Assembly (NCBI GenBank): GCA_017480225.1
Contig: JAFVBB010000001.1
Location: 94,660 to 158,659, forward strand
Source: Bacteroidales bacterium
GTDB lineage: Bacteria; Bacteroidota; Bacteroidia; Bacteroidales; P3
Reading direction: 5' to 3'
DNA: 64,000 bases
The notes below the pieces were generated by a model that was not told the origin of the DNA, searched no databases, and worked only from the letters and a program-made list of their open reading frames with translations. A program made the position numbers and the translations under genes. This document shows, piece by piece, positions 1-7,803 of the stretch (its first letter is position 1; every line of letters begins with the position of its first letter).

Positions 1-386
1 TGAGCCTGGCCGACGAGATGGAGTTCACACATAACTACCTCTACATGATGAGCATACGCTATGGAGAGAGCCTGCGCGTCAGCGAGAGCATCGACCCGCG
101 GATGCTCGCCCTGAGCATGGTGCCCATCAGCGTGCAGTTGCTGGTGGAGAACGCCATCAAGCACAACGTGGCCACCACCCGCGCCCCGCTGCCCATCGAG
201 ATTGGCACCACTGCCGACGGCAAGCTCGTGGTGAGCAACCCCATCAGGCCCAAGTCGGAGACCCACAATGCCGACGCGGGCATTGGCCTTGGCAACCTGT
301 CCAAGCGCTACAGCCTGCAGTTTGGCCGAGAGATCACAATAGAAAACGACGGCACCACGTTTGCCGTGAAAATACCACTGATATGA
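1..386 (+). CDS. sensor histidine kinase, LytS/YehU type (3' end only)
   Basis: This is the C-terminal part of a membrane-linked sensor kinase whose 5' end lies before the window; the reading frame is open from the first bases (S-L-A-D-E-M-E-F follows the usual 'L-x-E-E-x-x-F-x-x-N-Y-L' of the His_kinase family). The N box (PISVQLLVENAIKHN) and G box (GIGLGNL) of the ATP-binding domain are visible; the phosphorylated histidine must lie upstream. The stop overlaps the start of the next gene by 4 bases (ATGA), so kinase and LytTR regulator are translationally coupled and form a two-component pair. The signal sensed cannot be told from this fragment. Confidence 0.9.
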   Translation, partial: SLADEMEFTHNYLYMMSIRYGESLRVSESIDPRMLALSMVPISVQLLVENAIKHNVATTRAPLPIEIGTTADGKLVVSNPIRPKSETHNADAGIGLGNLSKRYSLQFGREITIENDGTTFAVKIPLI

Positions 387-1126
387 GAAACATCGTCATC
401 GTCGAGGACGAGTCGCTGGCCGCAGCCCACCTGGAGCAGGCTCTCCGCAACGTGCTGCCCGAGGCCAGGGTGCTGGCGGTGCTGCAAAGCATCGAGGAGT
501 GCGCCGACTACTTCGGCGGCAGCCCCTCGCCCGCCCCCGACCTCGTCTTTATGGACATCCACCTGGCCGACGGCTCGGCCTTCATCGTGTTCGACCGCGT
601 GCGCATCGACTGCCCTGTGGTCTTCACCACCGCCTACGACCAGTATGCCCTCGACGCCTTCCGCAGCGGCGGCGTCGACTACCTGCTCAAGCCCATAGCG
701 GAGGACGACCTGCGGCGCGCCGTGCAGAAGATAGAGCGGCTGGCCGGGGCCGGGGCTCCGCAGTCCAAGCCGGCGGCGCAGCGCGGCCACCAGTCGTTCC
801 TCCTCATCCCCATGCAGAACCAACTGGTGCCGGTCGACCTGCGCAAGGTGGCCTGCATGTATGTCGAGGACCGCGTGACACACATCGTGATGGCCGAAGG
901 GCGGGGCTACGTGGTCGACAGCCCGCTCGACACCCTTATGGAGCGGCTCGACCCAAGGCTCTTCTACCGCGCCAACCGGCAGTACATCGTGGCCCACAGC
1001 GCCATACGCAGCATCACCGTGATACCTCCGGGCAAGCTGATGCTCACCCTTGCGGTGGCCACACCGGGGCCGGTGACCATCAGCAAGGCCAAGTCGCCCG
1101 AATTCAAGGAGTGGTACACCCTTTAG
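383..1126 (+). CDS. LytTR-family response regulator
   Basis: This 247-residue protein has an N-terminal receiver domain (acidic pocket E8/D9/E10, phospho-acceptor D58 in LVFMDIH, switch threonines near 82, K103 in LLKP) and a C-terminal LytTR DNA-binding domain from about residue 145 (Y-V-E-D-R-V-T-H-I, then a FYRANRQYIV stretch typical of the family). It should act as the cytoplasmic transcription regulator phosphorylated by the kinase just upstream, with which it overlaps by 4 bases. The start is fixed by that overlap. Targets are unknown. A 93-bp hairpin repeat (F1) lies 30 bp after the stop, between this gene and adk. Confidence 0.95.
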   Translation: MRNIVIVEDESLAAAHLEQALRNVLPEARVLAVLQSIEECADYFGGSPSPAPDLVFMDIHLADGSAFIVFDRVRIDCPVVFTTAYDQYALDAFRSGGVDYLLKPIAEDDLRRAVQKIERLAGAGAPQSKPAAQRGHQSFLLIPMQNQLVPVDLRKVACMYVEDRVTHIVMAEGRGYVVDSPLDTLMERLDPRLFYRANRQYIVAHSAIRSITVIPPGKLMLTLAVATPGPVTISKAKSPEFKEWYTL

Positions 1127-1156
1127 CGGCTGTCCGCAAAACACGCCAGGACAGGC

Positions 1157-1264
1157 TGTTCTTCGATTGTTCTCCGATTGTTCTTCGATTGTTCTCCGAT
1201 TATAAATCGAAGAACAATCGAAGAACAATCGGAGAACAATCGAAGAACAGACGGCCCTGACACG
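1157..1264 (+). repeat. F1 11-nt-grid hairpin element, copy 1
   Basis: Core 1157-1249: four 11-mers (TGTTCTTCGAT, TGTTCTCCGAT, TGTTCTTCGAT, TGTTCTCCGAT), a TATAA loop at 1201-1205, then four inverted 11-mers (ATCGAAGAACA, ATCGAAGAACA, ATCGGAGAACA, ATCGAAGAACA). 43 of the 44 stem positions pair; the one mismatch is in the innermost unit. After the core only GACGG..CTGACACGGA (to about 1264) resembles the tail of the other F1 copies, so the tail looks decayed here. It sits between a regulator and adk, both on the plus strand. No T-run follows, so it is not a standard terminator. Confidence 0.95.
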
Positions 1265-1299
1265 GAGTCAGCGCTGCCCGGCGGGGGTTGCCGGGCGGG

Positions 1300-1311
1300 C
1301 CGCGCAATAAA
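1300..1311 (+). promoter_or_regulatory. GC-rich AATAAA box upstream of adk
   Basis: CCGCGCAATAAA ends 49 nt before the adk start codon. The same GCRCAATAAA-like box occurs before six other genes in the window. Unlike most of those it has no A/T run upstream. A TTATAAT at 1328-1334 is an alternative promoter element. Function is inferred only from recurrence and position. Confidence 0.35.
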
Positions 1312-1360
1312 GTGGTGGCTCCGCGCGTTATAATCACGAACACAACAAAAACAAGACGCT

Positions 1361-1972
1361 ATGCTCAACATCGTCATCTTCGGCGCACCTGGCGCCGGCA
1401 AAGGCACACAGGCCGACCTTTTGGCCGAGAAATACGACCTGCTGCACATCTCTACCGGCGACCTGCTGCGGCAGGAGGTGGCCAAGGGCTCGCCGCTGGG
1501 GCAGCGGGCGCAGGCCATCATGAACCGCGGCGACCTGGTGGGCGACGACATAGTGGTGCAGCTGCTGGCGCAGGCGCTGCGCGGAGTGGCAGGCGGCGAG
1601 GGGCAGGAGCCCTCGGAATACAGGGGCTGCATCGTCGACGGTTTCCCGCGCACCGTGGCGCAGGCGCAGACGCTGGAGTTCCTGTTCTCGAAGCTGAGGC
1701 TTTCAATCGACGCCATCATTGCCATCGACGTGCCGCGCGACGAGCTGGTGAGGCGCATACACGAGCGCGCCGCCATCAGCGGCCGCGCCGACGACACGGA
1801 GGAGGTCATCCGCCACCGCATAGAGCTCTACGACGAGCAGACGCGTCCGGTGCTCGACTACTATCGCGTCAGCGGGCGGCTGGTCACCGTCGACGGCAGC
1901 GAACAGATAGCCGACACCAACACGCGCATCTGCAAGGTGATGGATGTGTTGCTGCGCGGCGGCAAGCGGTAG
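1361..1972 (+). CDS. adk: adenylate kinase
   Basis: It catalyses ATP + AMP = 2 ADP in the cytoplasm. The 203-residue protein has the P-loop GAPGAGKGT at residues 8-16, the AMP-site H-I-S-T-G-D-L-L-R, the core D-G-F-P-R-T, and the lid-side arginines of R-A-A-I-S-G-R-A-D-D. The lid is of the short, non-zinc type. Compared with the usual ~190 residues of Bacteroidales Adk there is a Gly/Glu-rich insertion (about residues 70-85, before Y-R-G-C-I-V-D-G-F). The start follows an A-rich leader (aacacaacaaaaacaag) typical of the phylum. It appears to be monocistronic; the next gene is convergent. Confidence 0.97.
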   Translation: MLNIVIFGAPGAGKGTQADLLAEKYDLLHISTGDLLRQEVAKGSPLGQRAQAIMNRGDLVGDDIVVQLLAQALRGVAGGEGQEPSEYRGCIVDGFPRTVAQAQTLEFLFSKLRLSIDAIIAIDVPRDELVRRIHERAAISGRADDTEEVIRHRIELYDEQTRPVLDYYRVSGRLVTVDGSEQIADTNTRICKVMDVLLRGGKR

Positions 1973-1979
1973 GCGAGGC

Positions 1980-3128
1980 TCAACGGCCAGCCATCCACTC
2001 GTCGGGGCCGCAGTGCATCACGCGGCGGAAGGCCGCGTCGAAACGGTCGAGGTCGAGAAAACCGCAGCGGTGGGCCAGACGGGTGAGCCCCTCGCGGCCT
2101 GTGTAGCCGCCACCCTCGGCCGATAGCAGCAGCCCGGCGGCATACTCCACACGCAGACCGTCGATGTAGTCGCCGAACTTGCCGCCGCTGAGGTGGTGCA
2201 CACAGTCTATGACGTCATCCTCGGTCATCTTGAGGGTCGACGCAAGCAAGAACACAGAGATGTCGGGGTCAAGGTAGGCCCGGCCGCCCTCCACGTGGTC
2301 GGCCAGCCTGCGCGAGGCCGCCTTGATGTTGTTGCGTGCCAGCACGCGCGCCGGATACTGCGGCAGCCGCTCGGCACCGTAGTCGAGCCTGTAGACATTC
2401 CAGCCGAGCAGCAGCGTCGCCGCCGCCGCCACCGCCGACCACATGGCGGCCGCCCACACCCCCCTGGGCGAGGCAAACGGCCACGCCACGACCAGCACCG
2501 CATAGGAGGCCGCAAGCACCGCCTCGCACACCACCACGCCCCGAGCCCCTGCCGCACGGCGGCTGTTGCCCGCGTAGTAGTTGCCCAGCAGCCTGCCGAA
2601 GCCGCGCAGCCCCCTAAGTCCGGCCACGGCGGCCAGCACCGCCTCGGCCACGGCAACCGTGGCGAAAAGCCAGTAGTGCACGGCCACAATCACATTGTAG
2701 CGCCAGCTGCCCTCATAGAACTCGCCACCGTCGCCAGTGGCCGCGCGCGCCACCCACAGGCGGTACATGTCGGCTCCGCCCACCGCCACCGACGCGGCCA
2801 TGAGCAGGGCCACCGTGGCGGGCACCGCCACAGCCAGCCTGGCCAGCAGCCCCACCCCGCGCGGACGCAGCAGCACAGCCAAGGCGCTGTACATCACCAT
2901 CGGCGTGGCAAGCGCGGCAAGCATGTACATGATCACCAGCAGGTATTCCCCGCACAGGAAGGAATTGAAAAGGGTGCTGTAGAGCAGCATGGTGCAGCCC
3001 GAGGCCATCGACGACCCCATGAGCAGCCATTGCGCGCCCAGCACGCTGCGCTTGAAGAAAATCATGACCACAGGCCATAGCAGCGAAAGCAACCCCAGCA
3101 CGAAATAGCATATGGCCACCGGCGTCAT
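1980..3128 (-). CDS. seven-helix membrane protein with AraC-type DNA-binding tail
   Basis: The 382-residue product has seven hydrophobic segments in its first ~260 residues and no other clear N-terminal domain, followed by a ~110-residue C-terminal segment matching the AraC double helix-turn-helix (D-P-x-I-S-V-F-L-L-A-S-T-L-K-M-T..., G-x-x-F-G-D-Y-I-D-G-L-R-V-E-Y-A-A-G-L-L, L-A-x-x-C-G-F-L-D-L-D-R-F-D-A-A-F-R-R). It is therefore probably a membrane-anchored transcription regulator in which the helices sense something and the tail binds DNA. The start at 3128 overlaps the stop of the neighbouring seven-helix gene (ATGA), which excludes the longer open frame reaching 3446. Ligand and target genes are unknown. 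Confidence 0.75.
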   Translation of the reverse strand: MTPVAICYFVLGLLSLLWPVVMIFFKRSVLGAQWLLMGSSMASGCTMLLYSTLFNSFLCGEYLLVIMYMLAALATPMVMYSALAVLLRPRGVGLLARLAVAVPATVALLMAASVAVGGADMYRLWVARAATGDGGEFYEGSWRYNVIVAVHYWLFATVAVAEAVLAAVAGLRGLRGFGRLLGNYYAGNSRRAAGARGVVVCEAVLAASYAVLVVAWPFASPRGVWAAAMWSAVAAAATLLLGWNVYRLDYGAERLPQYPARVLARNNIKAASRRLADHVEGGRAYLDPDISVFLLASTLKMTEDDVIDCVHHLSGGKFGDYIDGLRVEYAAGLLLSAEGGGYTGREGLTRLAHRCGFLDLDRFDAAFRRVMHCGPDEWMAGR

Positions 3129-3928
3129 GACACGCCTCCTTTCATGCGGCCGCGCATGAGCAGCGCCAACTGCCTGGCGTCGACCCGCAGTGCGAACACG
3201 AAGCGCCCCACCATCCATTGCAGCGCAGAGAGCACCACAGCCGTGCCGATAAGCCAGTATTTGAAGTAGGCCGGGCGCGCCTCGACGAAGTAGAACGTGG
3301 CCGCGGCCAGCGGCAGGAAGCACCACACAACCGCGCTGACGGCACGGCTGTCGAGCTCGCCTCCGCCAACACTGTCGGCATAAAAGGTGTTGTAGCGCAC
3401 GGCAAACAGCCTCACCTTGCAGCCAGCCGCGACAAGCACCGCGCACGAGTTTGCTACAAACAAGGCAGGAAAGACCATGCGGTCAACGACGAGGTGCACA
3501 TTCCAGGCGGCGTCGCCCGGAACCATTGCGGCCGAGCCAGCGCGCCAGGCCTGGCACATGGCCTCGTAGCGCCTGGGGCCAATCGAGAACGATGTGGCCG
3601 TAAGCACCGCCATGAACAGCAACGGCACAGCCATGACCCACCGCTGCCCCAGGCTCACCCCCCTGGGCTCGGCCAGTGAGCACGCCCCAAGAAAGCATAC
3701 AGGCGCGCAGAACAAGGCCGACACCTCAAAGAAATAATCGTAGATGAACAGGCCGCCAGCGCGCCCACGGAAGTAGACGGCCAGCATTGACTCGGAAAAA
3801 GCCATGACCAGCATTGACACCGACAGCAGCAGCTGCGCCCTGGTGGGCCGGCGCGGGAGCAGCACCGTAAGCATTGACCACACCACGCTCACCAGCGCCG
3901 GAACGAAGAGGATGAAGTTCCACTTCAT
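3125..3928 (-). CDS. seven-helix membrane protein lacking a DNA-binding tail
   Basis: This 267-residue protein has about seven transmembrane segments (from F-I-L-F-V-P-A-L-V near the N-terminus to W-L-I-G-T-A-V-V near residue 235) and a short basic cytoplasmic end. Its length and helix spacing match the membrane half of the downstream AraC-tailed protein, and a motif before helix 4 recurs (L-A-E-P-R-G-V-S-L here, L-L-R-P-R-G-V-G-L there), so the two look like tandem paralogues of which only one kept, or gained, the DNA-binding tail. It overlaps ispG by 4 bases upstream and the AraC-tailed gene by 4 downstream. Function is unknown; a partner in a sensory heterodimer is a guess. Confidence 0.65.
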   Translation of the reverse strand: MKWNFILFVPALVSVVWSMLTVLLPRRPTRAQLLLSVSMLVMAFSESMLAVYFRGRAGGLFIYDYFFEVSALFCAPVCFLGACSLAEPRGVSLGQRWVMAVPLLFMAVLTATSFSIGPRRYEAMCQAWRAGSAAMVPGDAAWNVHLVVDRMVFPALFVANSCAVLVAAGCKVRLFAVRYNTFYADSVGGGELDSRAVSAVVWCFLPLAAATFYFVEARPAYFKYWLIGTAVVLSALQWMVGRFVFALRVDARQLALLMRGRMKGGVS

Positions 3929-5070
3929 CGGTGTGCGGCCTCCAGCTGGTCTGACTCTATCAGGCTCACCAGTTCGTCGACGGCGTCGCTTTGGTCAATG
4001 TCGCGCTTGACTATGTCCCTGCCCTTGTAGAGTGTGATTTTGCCCGCGCCCGAACCCACGTACCCATAGTCGGCATCGGCCATCTCGCCCGGGCCGTTGA
4101 CGATGCACCCCATGACGCCGATCTTCACACCGGTCAGGTGTGCGGTGCGCAGCTTGATGTCGTGCAGAGCCTTCTGAATGTCATACTGCGTGCGTCCGCA
4201 CGAGGGGCAGGCGATGTACTCGCATTGTGTGATTCTTGCGCCCACGGCCTGCAGTATGCCGTAGGCCACCGGCATCTCAGCCTCGGGCGGCTCAGTCAGC
4301 GACACACGTATGGTGTCGCCGATGCCGTCGAGGAGCAAGGCACCGATTCCGGCCGCGCTCTTGAGGCGGGCCTGCTCGCCGTCGCCCGCCTCGGTGACGC
4401 CGAGGTGAATGGGGTAGTCCATGCCCATGGCGTGCATCTTGTCGACAAAGAGGCGCGTGCTCTCCACCATCACCTTGACGCTGCTGGCCTTCATGGAGAA
4501 CACCAGCGAGTGGAAATCACGCCCCGCGCACACCTGCGCGAACTCCAAGGCGCTTTGTGCCATGCCCTCTGGCGTGTTGCCGTAGCGGCTCACCACACGC
4601 TCGCTGAGCGAGCCGTGGTTGGTGCCAATGCGCATGGCGGTGCCATGGGTCTTGCAGATGTCAATGAGACGGCCCATGCGGTCGCCTATGCGGAGCAGCT
4701 CGTCGTTGTATTCCTGCTCGGTGAACTCGGTGCGTCCGGTGTTGCGGTCGGTGTAGTTGCCGGGGTTGACGCGCACCTTCTCCACCAGCGCGGCGGCCAC
4801 CTCGGCAGCCTTGGGGTTGAAATGGATGTCGGCCACCAGCGGCACATCGCACCCCCGGCGCAGCAGTTCGTCCTTTATGCGCCCCAGGTTCTCGGCAGCA
4901 CGTACATCGGGAGCCGTAATCCGCACCAGCTCGCACCCGGCCTCGACCATACGCAGAGCCTGCTCCACGGTGGCGCGGGTGTCCATTGTGTCGGTGTTGG
5001 TCATGCTCTGCACGCGCACCGGCGCGCCGCCACCCATGGCCAGACGGCCTATCATCACCCGGCGGCTCAT
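3925..5070 (-). CDS. ispG: 4-hydroxy-3-methylbut-2-enyl diphosphate synthase (short form)
   Basis: This [4Fe-4S] enzyme converts MEcPP to HMBPP in the MEP isoprenoid pathway. The TIM-barrel start (P-V-R-V-Q-S-M-T-N-T-D-T) and the C-terminal cluster domain with C-P-S-C-G-R-T and G-C-I-V-N-G-P-G-E supply the three cluster cysteines. The protein is 381 residues. Bacteroidota enzymes known to me are about 600 residues, with an extra central A* domain; here the barrel passes straight into the cluster domain after E-P-P-E-A-E-M-P-V-A although the flanking motifs look Bacteroidota-like. It overlaps genes on both sides by 4 bases (ATGA). The other MEP gene in the window is dxs at 33.7-35.6 kb. Confidence 0.96.
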   Translation of the reverse strand: MSRRVMIGRLAMGGGAPVRVQSMTNTDTMDTRATVEQALRMVEAGCELVRITAPDVRAAENLGRIKDELLRRGCDVPLVADIHFNPKAAEVAAALVEKVRVNPGNYTDRNTGRTEFTEQEYNDELLRIGDRMGRLIDICKTHGTAMRIGTNHGSLSERVVSRYGNTPEGMAQSALEFAQVCAGRDFHSLVFSMKASSVKVMVESTRLFVDKMHAMGMDYPIHLGVTEAGDGEQARLKSAAGIGALLLDGIGDTIRVSLTEPPEAEMPVAYGILQAVGARITQCEYIACPSCGRTQYDIQKALHDIKLRTAHLTGVKIGVMGCIVNGPGEMADADYGYVGSGAGKITLYKGRDIVKRDIDQSDAVDELVSLIESDQLEAAHR

Positions 5071-5426
5071 GAGATGCGGGCAATGGTGCGCTGCAGCGAG
5101 AGCACCTGGCTCTTGAGCTGCTTTATCTGGTCCTGAAGGTTGGCGTTCTGGCTGCGCAGGCGGCGGTTCTCCTCTATGAGTTCCAGCTGCGTGGGCTCGC
5201 GCCGCTCTTCCTTGGCCTTCTTCACCGCACTGCCTATTGTCTCATCGTTGAAGGCCTTGGCAACACCCTGCTGGTCGGCCATCCTTATCAGCTCGCCGGG
5301 GGCGAATGGTATGTCGAACCCCGTCTCGTCCTCGACGTAGACGCGCCCATCCTCCACCCTCTTCACGATGCCGCCTCCCACCGAGTTGAGGAACTTAACC
5401 TTGTCACCTATGTTGAATTGCTGCAT
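5067..5426 (-). CDS. DUF2027-like small protein with SH3-like fold and coiled coil
   Basis: The chosen start (M-Q-Q-F-N-I-G-D-K-V-K-F) gives 119 residues. Residues 4-45 match the N-terminal part of Bacteroidota DUF2027 proteins (G-D-K-V-K-F-L-N-x-V-G-G-G-I-V, then G-F-D-I-P), and residues about 75-115 form a coiled coil (E-L-I-E-E-N-R-R-L-R-S-Q-N-A-N-L-Q-D-Q). The family is usually around 300 residues or more, so this is a short version in which a coiled coil replaces the remaining domain. It overlaps ispG by 4 bases and lies 26 bp after mpl, so it is probably co-transcribed with both. The function is not known. Confidence 0.8.
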   Translation of the reverse strand: MQQFNIGDKVKFLNSVGGGIVKRVEDGRVYVEDETGFDIPFAPGELIRMADQQGVAKAFNDETIGSAVKKAKEERREPTQLELIEENRRLRSQNANLQDQIKQLKSQVLSLQRTIARIS

Positions 5427-5452
5427 GTTTATGTCGTTTTTAGTGGTTTCTG

Positions 5453-6796
5453 CTATAGTATCTCGTCGGCCAGGGCCGCAAAGTCGATGCCGTCGAAGTT
5501 GCCGCTGCTCATCATGAGCAGGTTGGTGTTCTCCCACCGCTCGGCCTTGACGCGCGCCACCAGCGCCGCGCTGTCGGAGAAAACCTCTACGCCGTCGCCG
5601 AATGCCCTGGCCACATTGGCCGGGTCAAGGGGAGGCAGCTTCTTCAGCCGCAACGCATGATTGCTGAAGTAGACGAGGCGCACATCGGCCTGATCCATCG
5701 TGTGGGCATACTGCACAAGGAACTCCTGAGTCAGCGAGCTGAACGTATGCAGCTCCATGCAGGCTACCAGCCTGCGGCCAGGATACTGCTCACGCATGGC
5801 CGCCACGGTGGCGCGTAGCTTCGAAGGGGCATGGGCGAAGTCCTTGTAGACTGCACAGCCTGCCGTTTGCTTCACCAGTTCGAGCCGCTTGCTTGCGCCA
5901 CGGAAGCTGGCTATGGCCTGGTCGAACTGGCGGTCGTCGACGCCGACCGTGCGGCAGGCCAGCCGCGCGGCGGTGAGGTTGAGCAGGTTGTGGCGGCCAA
6001 AAACCCCCAGGCGCGTGCCGCCGATGACGGTTACGCCGTCCTCGACACTGTAGTCCGGGCAGCGATAGGGCAGCTTGCTGATGTCGCCACGCCTGTTCTC
6101 GGCGACCACACGGCGCACCTCCGCATCCTCGTCGCAGTATATCAGCGTGCCGCCGGGCTCCACCAGGTCAATAAACTTTGCGAACTGGCCGCGATAGTCG
6201 TCGAAGGTCGGGAACACATTCACGTGGTCCCACTCAATGCCGGTGACGATGGCCACGTGCGGATGGTAGAGGTGCATCTTGGGCCTGGGGTCGAGCGGCG
6301 AGGTGAGGTACTCGTCGCCCTCCACCACCATCACCCTGGCCGTGTCGGAGAGGCGCACCATCACGTCGAAGCCCTCCAGCTGCGCACCCACCATATAGTC
6401 GGCCTCGATGCCCACACACCGCAGCACATGCAATATCATGGCCGTGGTGGTGGTCTTGCCGTGCGAGCCCGCCACCACGATGCGCTTCTTGTCTTTCGAC
6501 TGCTCGTAGAGGTACTCCGGGTAACTGTAAATCTTCAGCCCAAGTTCGCGGGCACGCAGCAACTCCGGGTTGTCGGCGCGGGCGTGCATACCCAGCACCA
6601 CAGCGTCGAGGCCAGCGGTAATACGCTCCGGGTGCCACCCCATGGCGTCGGGCAGCAGGCCGCAGGCGGCCAGCCTCGAGCGCGCGGGGTCGAATATCTC
6701 GTCGTCGCTGCCAGTCACCTCCACCCCCTTGCGGGCAAGCGCAATGGCCAGGTTGTGCATGGCCGAGCCTCCGATAGCTATAAAATGGACTTTCAT
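5453..6796 (-). CDS. mpl: UDP-N-acetylmuramate:L-Ala-gamma-D-Glu-meso-Dap ligase
   Basis: A cytoplasmic Mur-ligase relative that reattaches the recycled murein tripeptide to UDP-MurNAc using ATP. The 447-residue protein begins with the nucleotide-fold H-F-I-A-I-G-G-S-A-M-H-N-L-A, carries the ATP loop G-S-H-G-K-T-T-T-T at about residues 110-118, the E-G-D-E-Y carbamylation-region motif, and Mpl-type features (F-A-H-A-P-S-K-L-R-A-T; H-T-F-S-S-L-T). A start at 6796 is preferred over the longer open frame because it begins exactly at the conserved domain and lies 44 nt after an AATAAA box. It is the first gene of the mpl-DUF2027-ispG-7TM-7TM run. Confidence 0.95.
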   Translation of the reverse strand: MKVHFIAIGGSAMHNLAIALARKGVEVTGSDDEIFDPARSRLAACGLLPDAMGWHPERITAGLDAVVLGMHARADNPELLRARELGLKIYSYPEYLYEQSKDKKRIVVAGSHGKTTTTAMILHVLRCVGIEADYMVGAQLEGFDVMVRLSDTARVMVVEGDEYLTSPLDPRPKMHLYHPHVAIVTGIEWDHVNVFPTFDDYRGQFAKFIDLVEPGGTLIYCDEDAEVRRVVAENRRGDISKLPYRCPDYSVEDGVTVIGGTRLGVFGRHNLLNLTAARLACRTVGVDDRQFDQAIASFRGASKRLELVKQTAGCAVYKDFAHAPSKLRATVAAMREQYPGRRLVACMELHTFSSLTQEFLVQYAHTMDQADVRLVYFSNHALRLKKLPPLDPANVARAFGDGVEVFSDSAALVARVKAERWENTNLLMMSSGNFDGIDFAALADEIL

Positions 6797-6839
6797 CGCC
6801 TCCAATGTTGAGTTTGCACAGAAACGCGACGCGCCGCCA

Positions 6840-6866
6840 TTTATTGCGCGACGCGCCATAAAAAAA
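6840..6866 (-). promoter_or_regulatory. T-run plus AATAAA box upstream of mpl
   Basis: Read on the minus strand: a run of seven T, then ATGGCGCGTCGCGC, then AATAAA, ending 44 nt before the mpl start. The same layout occurs before the genes starting at 8583, 36596 and 42323. No TAnnTTTG box is visible here. Promoter role is inferred. Confidence 0.4.
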
Positions 6867-6920
6867 GCTCAGAGTGAACGCCTGCCGGCAAGCCGGAGGC
6901 ACAGACGGGGATGCCCGCGG

Positions 6921-7799
6921 TCAGTCCTCGTGCGAATAGCCGAAAGAGCGCAGGGCACGGTCGCTGTTGCGCCAGTCCTTCAGCACCTTGATGTGCAGCG
7001 AGAGGAAGCAGCGCTTGCCGGTGAACTCCTCGATGTCGCGGCGCGACTCGATGCCCAGCTTCTTGATGGCCTTGCCCTGGTGGCCTATCAGGATGGCCTT
7101 CTGCGACTCGCGCTCCACGTAGATGAGGCACGAGATGTTGTCGATGCCGTCGCGCTCCTCATAGCTCTCCACGGCCACCTCGCAGCTGTAGGGTATCTCC
7201 TTCTGGTAGTAGAGCAGTATCTTCTCGCGCACGATCTCGCTCACGAAGAAGCGCATGGTCTGGTCGGTGAGCTCATCCTGCGGGAAGTAGGCCGGATGCT
7301 CGGGCAGCAGCTCCATGATGCGGTCGAAGATGGGGCGCAGGTTGAAACCCTCGGTGGCCGAGCAAGGCACCACCGTGGCGCGGGGTATCAGCCTTTGCCA
7401 GTGCTCTATGCGCTCGCTCACCGACTGCTGGTCGGACAGGTCGATCTTGTTGATGGCCACAATGACCGGCACCGTGCTTTCCACCACGCGGCCCAGCACC
7501 TGGCGGTTCTTCGGCTCCTCGCCCAGCTGGGTCACCAGCAGGAAGACGTCGGCGTCCTGCAGCGCGGTGCCCACAAAGCCCATCATCTGCTCGTGCAGCT
7601 TGTTGTGGGGGTTGACAATGCCGGGCGTGTCGGTGTACACTATCTGGAAACCGTCGCCGTTGACGATGCCCATCACCCTCTTGCGGGTGGTCTGCGCCTT
7701 GCTGGTGATGATGCTCAACCGCTCGCCCACGAGGGCGTTCATCAGTGTCGACTTGCCCACGTTGGGGTTGCCGATGATGTTGACAAATCCTGCCTTCAT
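6921..7799 (-). CDS. era: GTPase Era
   Basis: An essential GTPase that binds the 3' end of 16S rRNA and assists 30S assembly. The 292-residue protein has G1 G-N-P-N-V-G-K-S-T (residues 10-18), G3 D-T-P-G-I, G4 N-K-I-D and a C-terminal KH domain (V-E-R-E-S-Q-K-A-I-L-I-G-H-Q-G-K-A-I-K-K-L-G). Length is normal for the family. Its start lies 4 bp after the stop of the secreted protein gene at 7804-8583, so these two are probably co-transcribed; 124 bp with its own AATAAA box separate it from mpl downstream. Confidence 0.97.
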   Translation of the reverse strand: MKAGFVNIIGNPNVGKSTLMNALVGERLSIITSKAQTTRKRVMGIVNGDGFQIVYTDTPGIVNPHNKLHEQMMGFVGTALQDADVFLLVTQLGEEPKNRQVLGRVVESTVPVIVAINKIDLSDQQSVSERIEHWQRLIPRATVVPCSATEGFNLRPIFDRIMELLPEHPAYFPQDELTDQTMRFFVSEIVREKILLYYQKEIPYSCEVAVESYEERDGIDNISCLIYVERESQKAILIGHQGKAIKKLGIESRRDIEEFTGKRCFLSLHIKVLKDWRNSDRALRSFGYSHED

Positions 7800-7803
7800 G
7801 CCT

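Noticed and set aside
1157-1249. Intrinsic terminator
   Set aside because: A 44-bp stem with no T-run; true terminators (8901, 18811, 30361, 46541, 49284) look different, and clpC has one of its own just before F1 copy 3.
308-1821. Long open frames through the F1 hairpin (repeating peptides such as S-S-I-V-L-R and N-N-R-R-T)
   Set aside because: The 11-nt unit is not a multiple of three, so any frame through it cycles every 33 nt; the frames are shadows of the real genes on either side and have no start signal.
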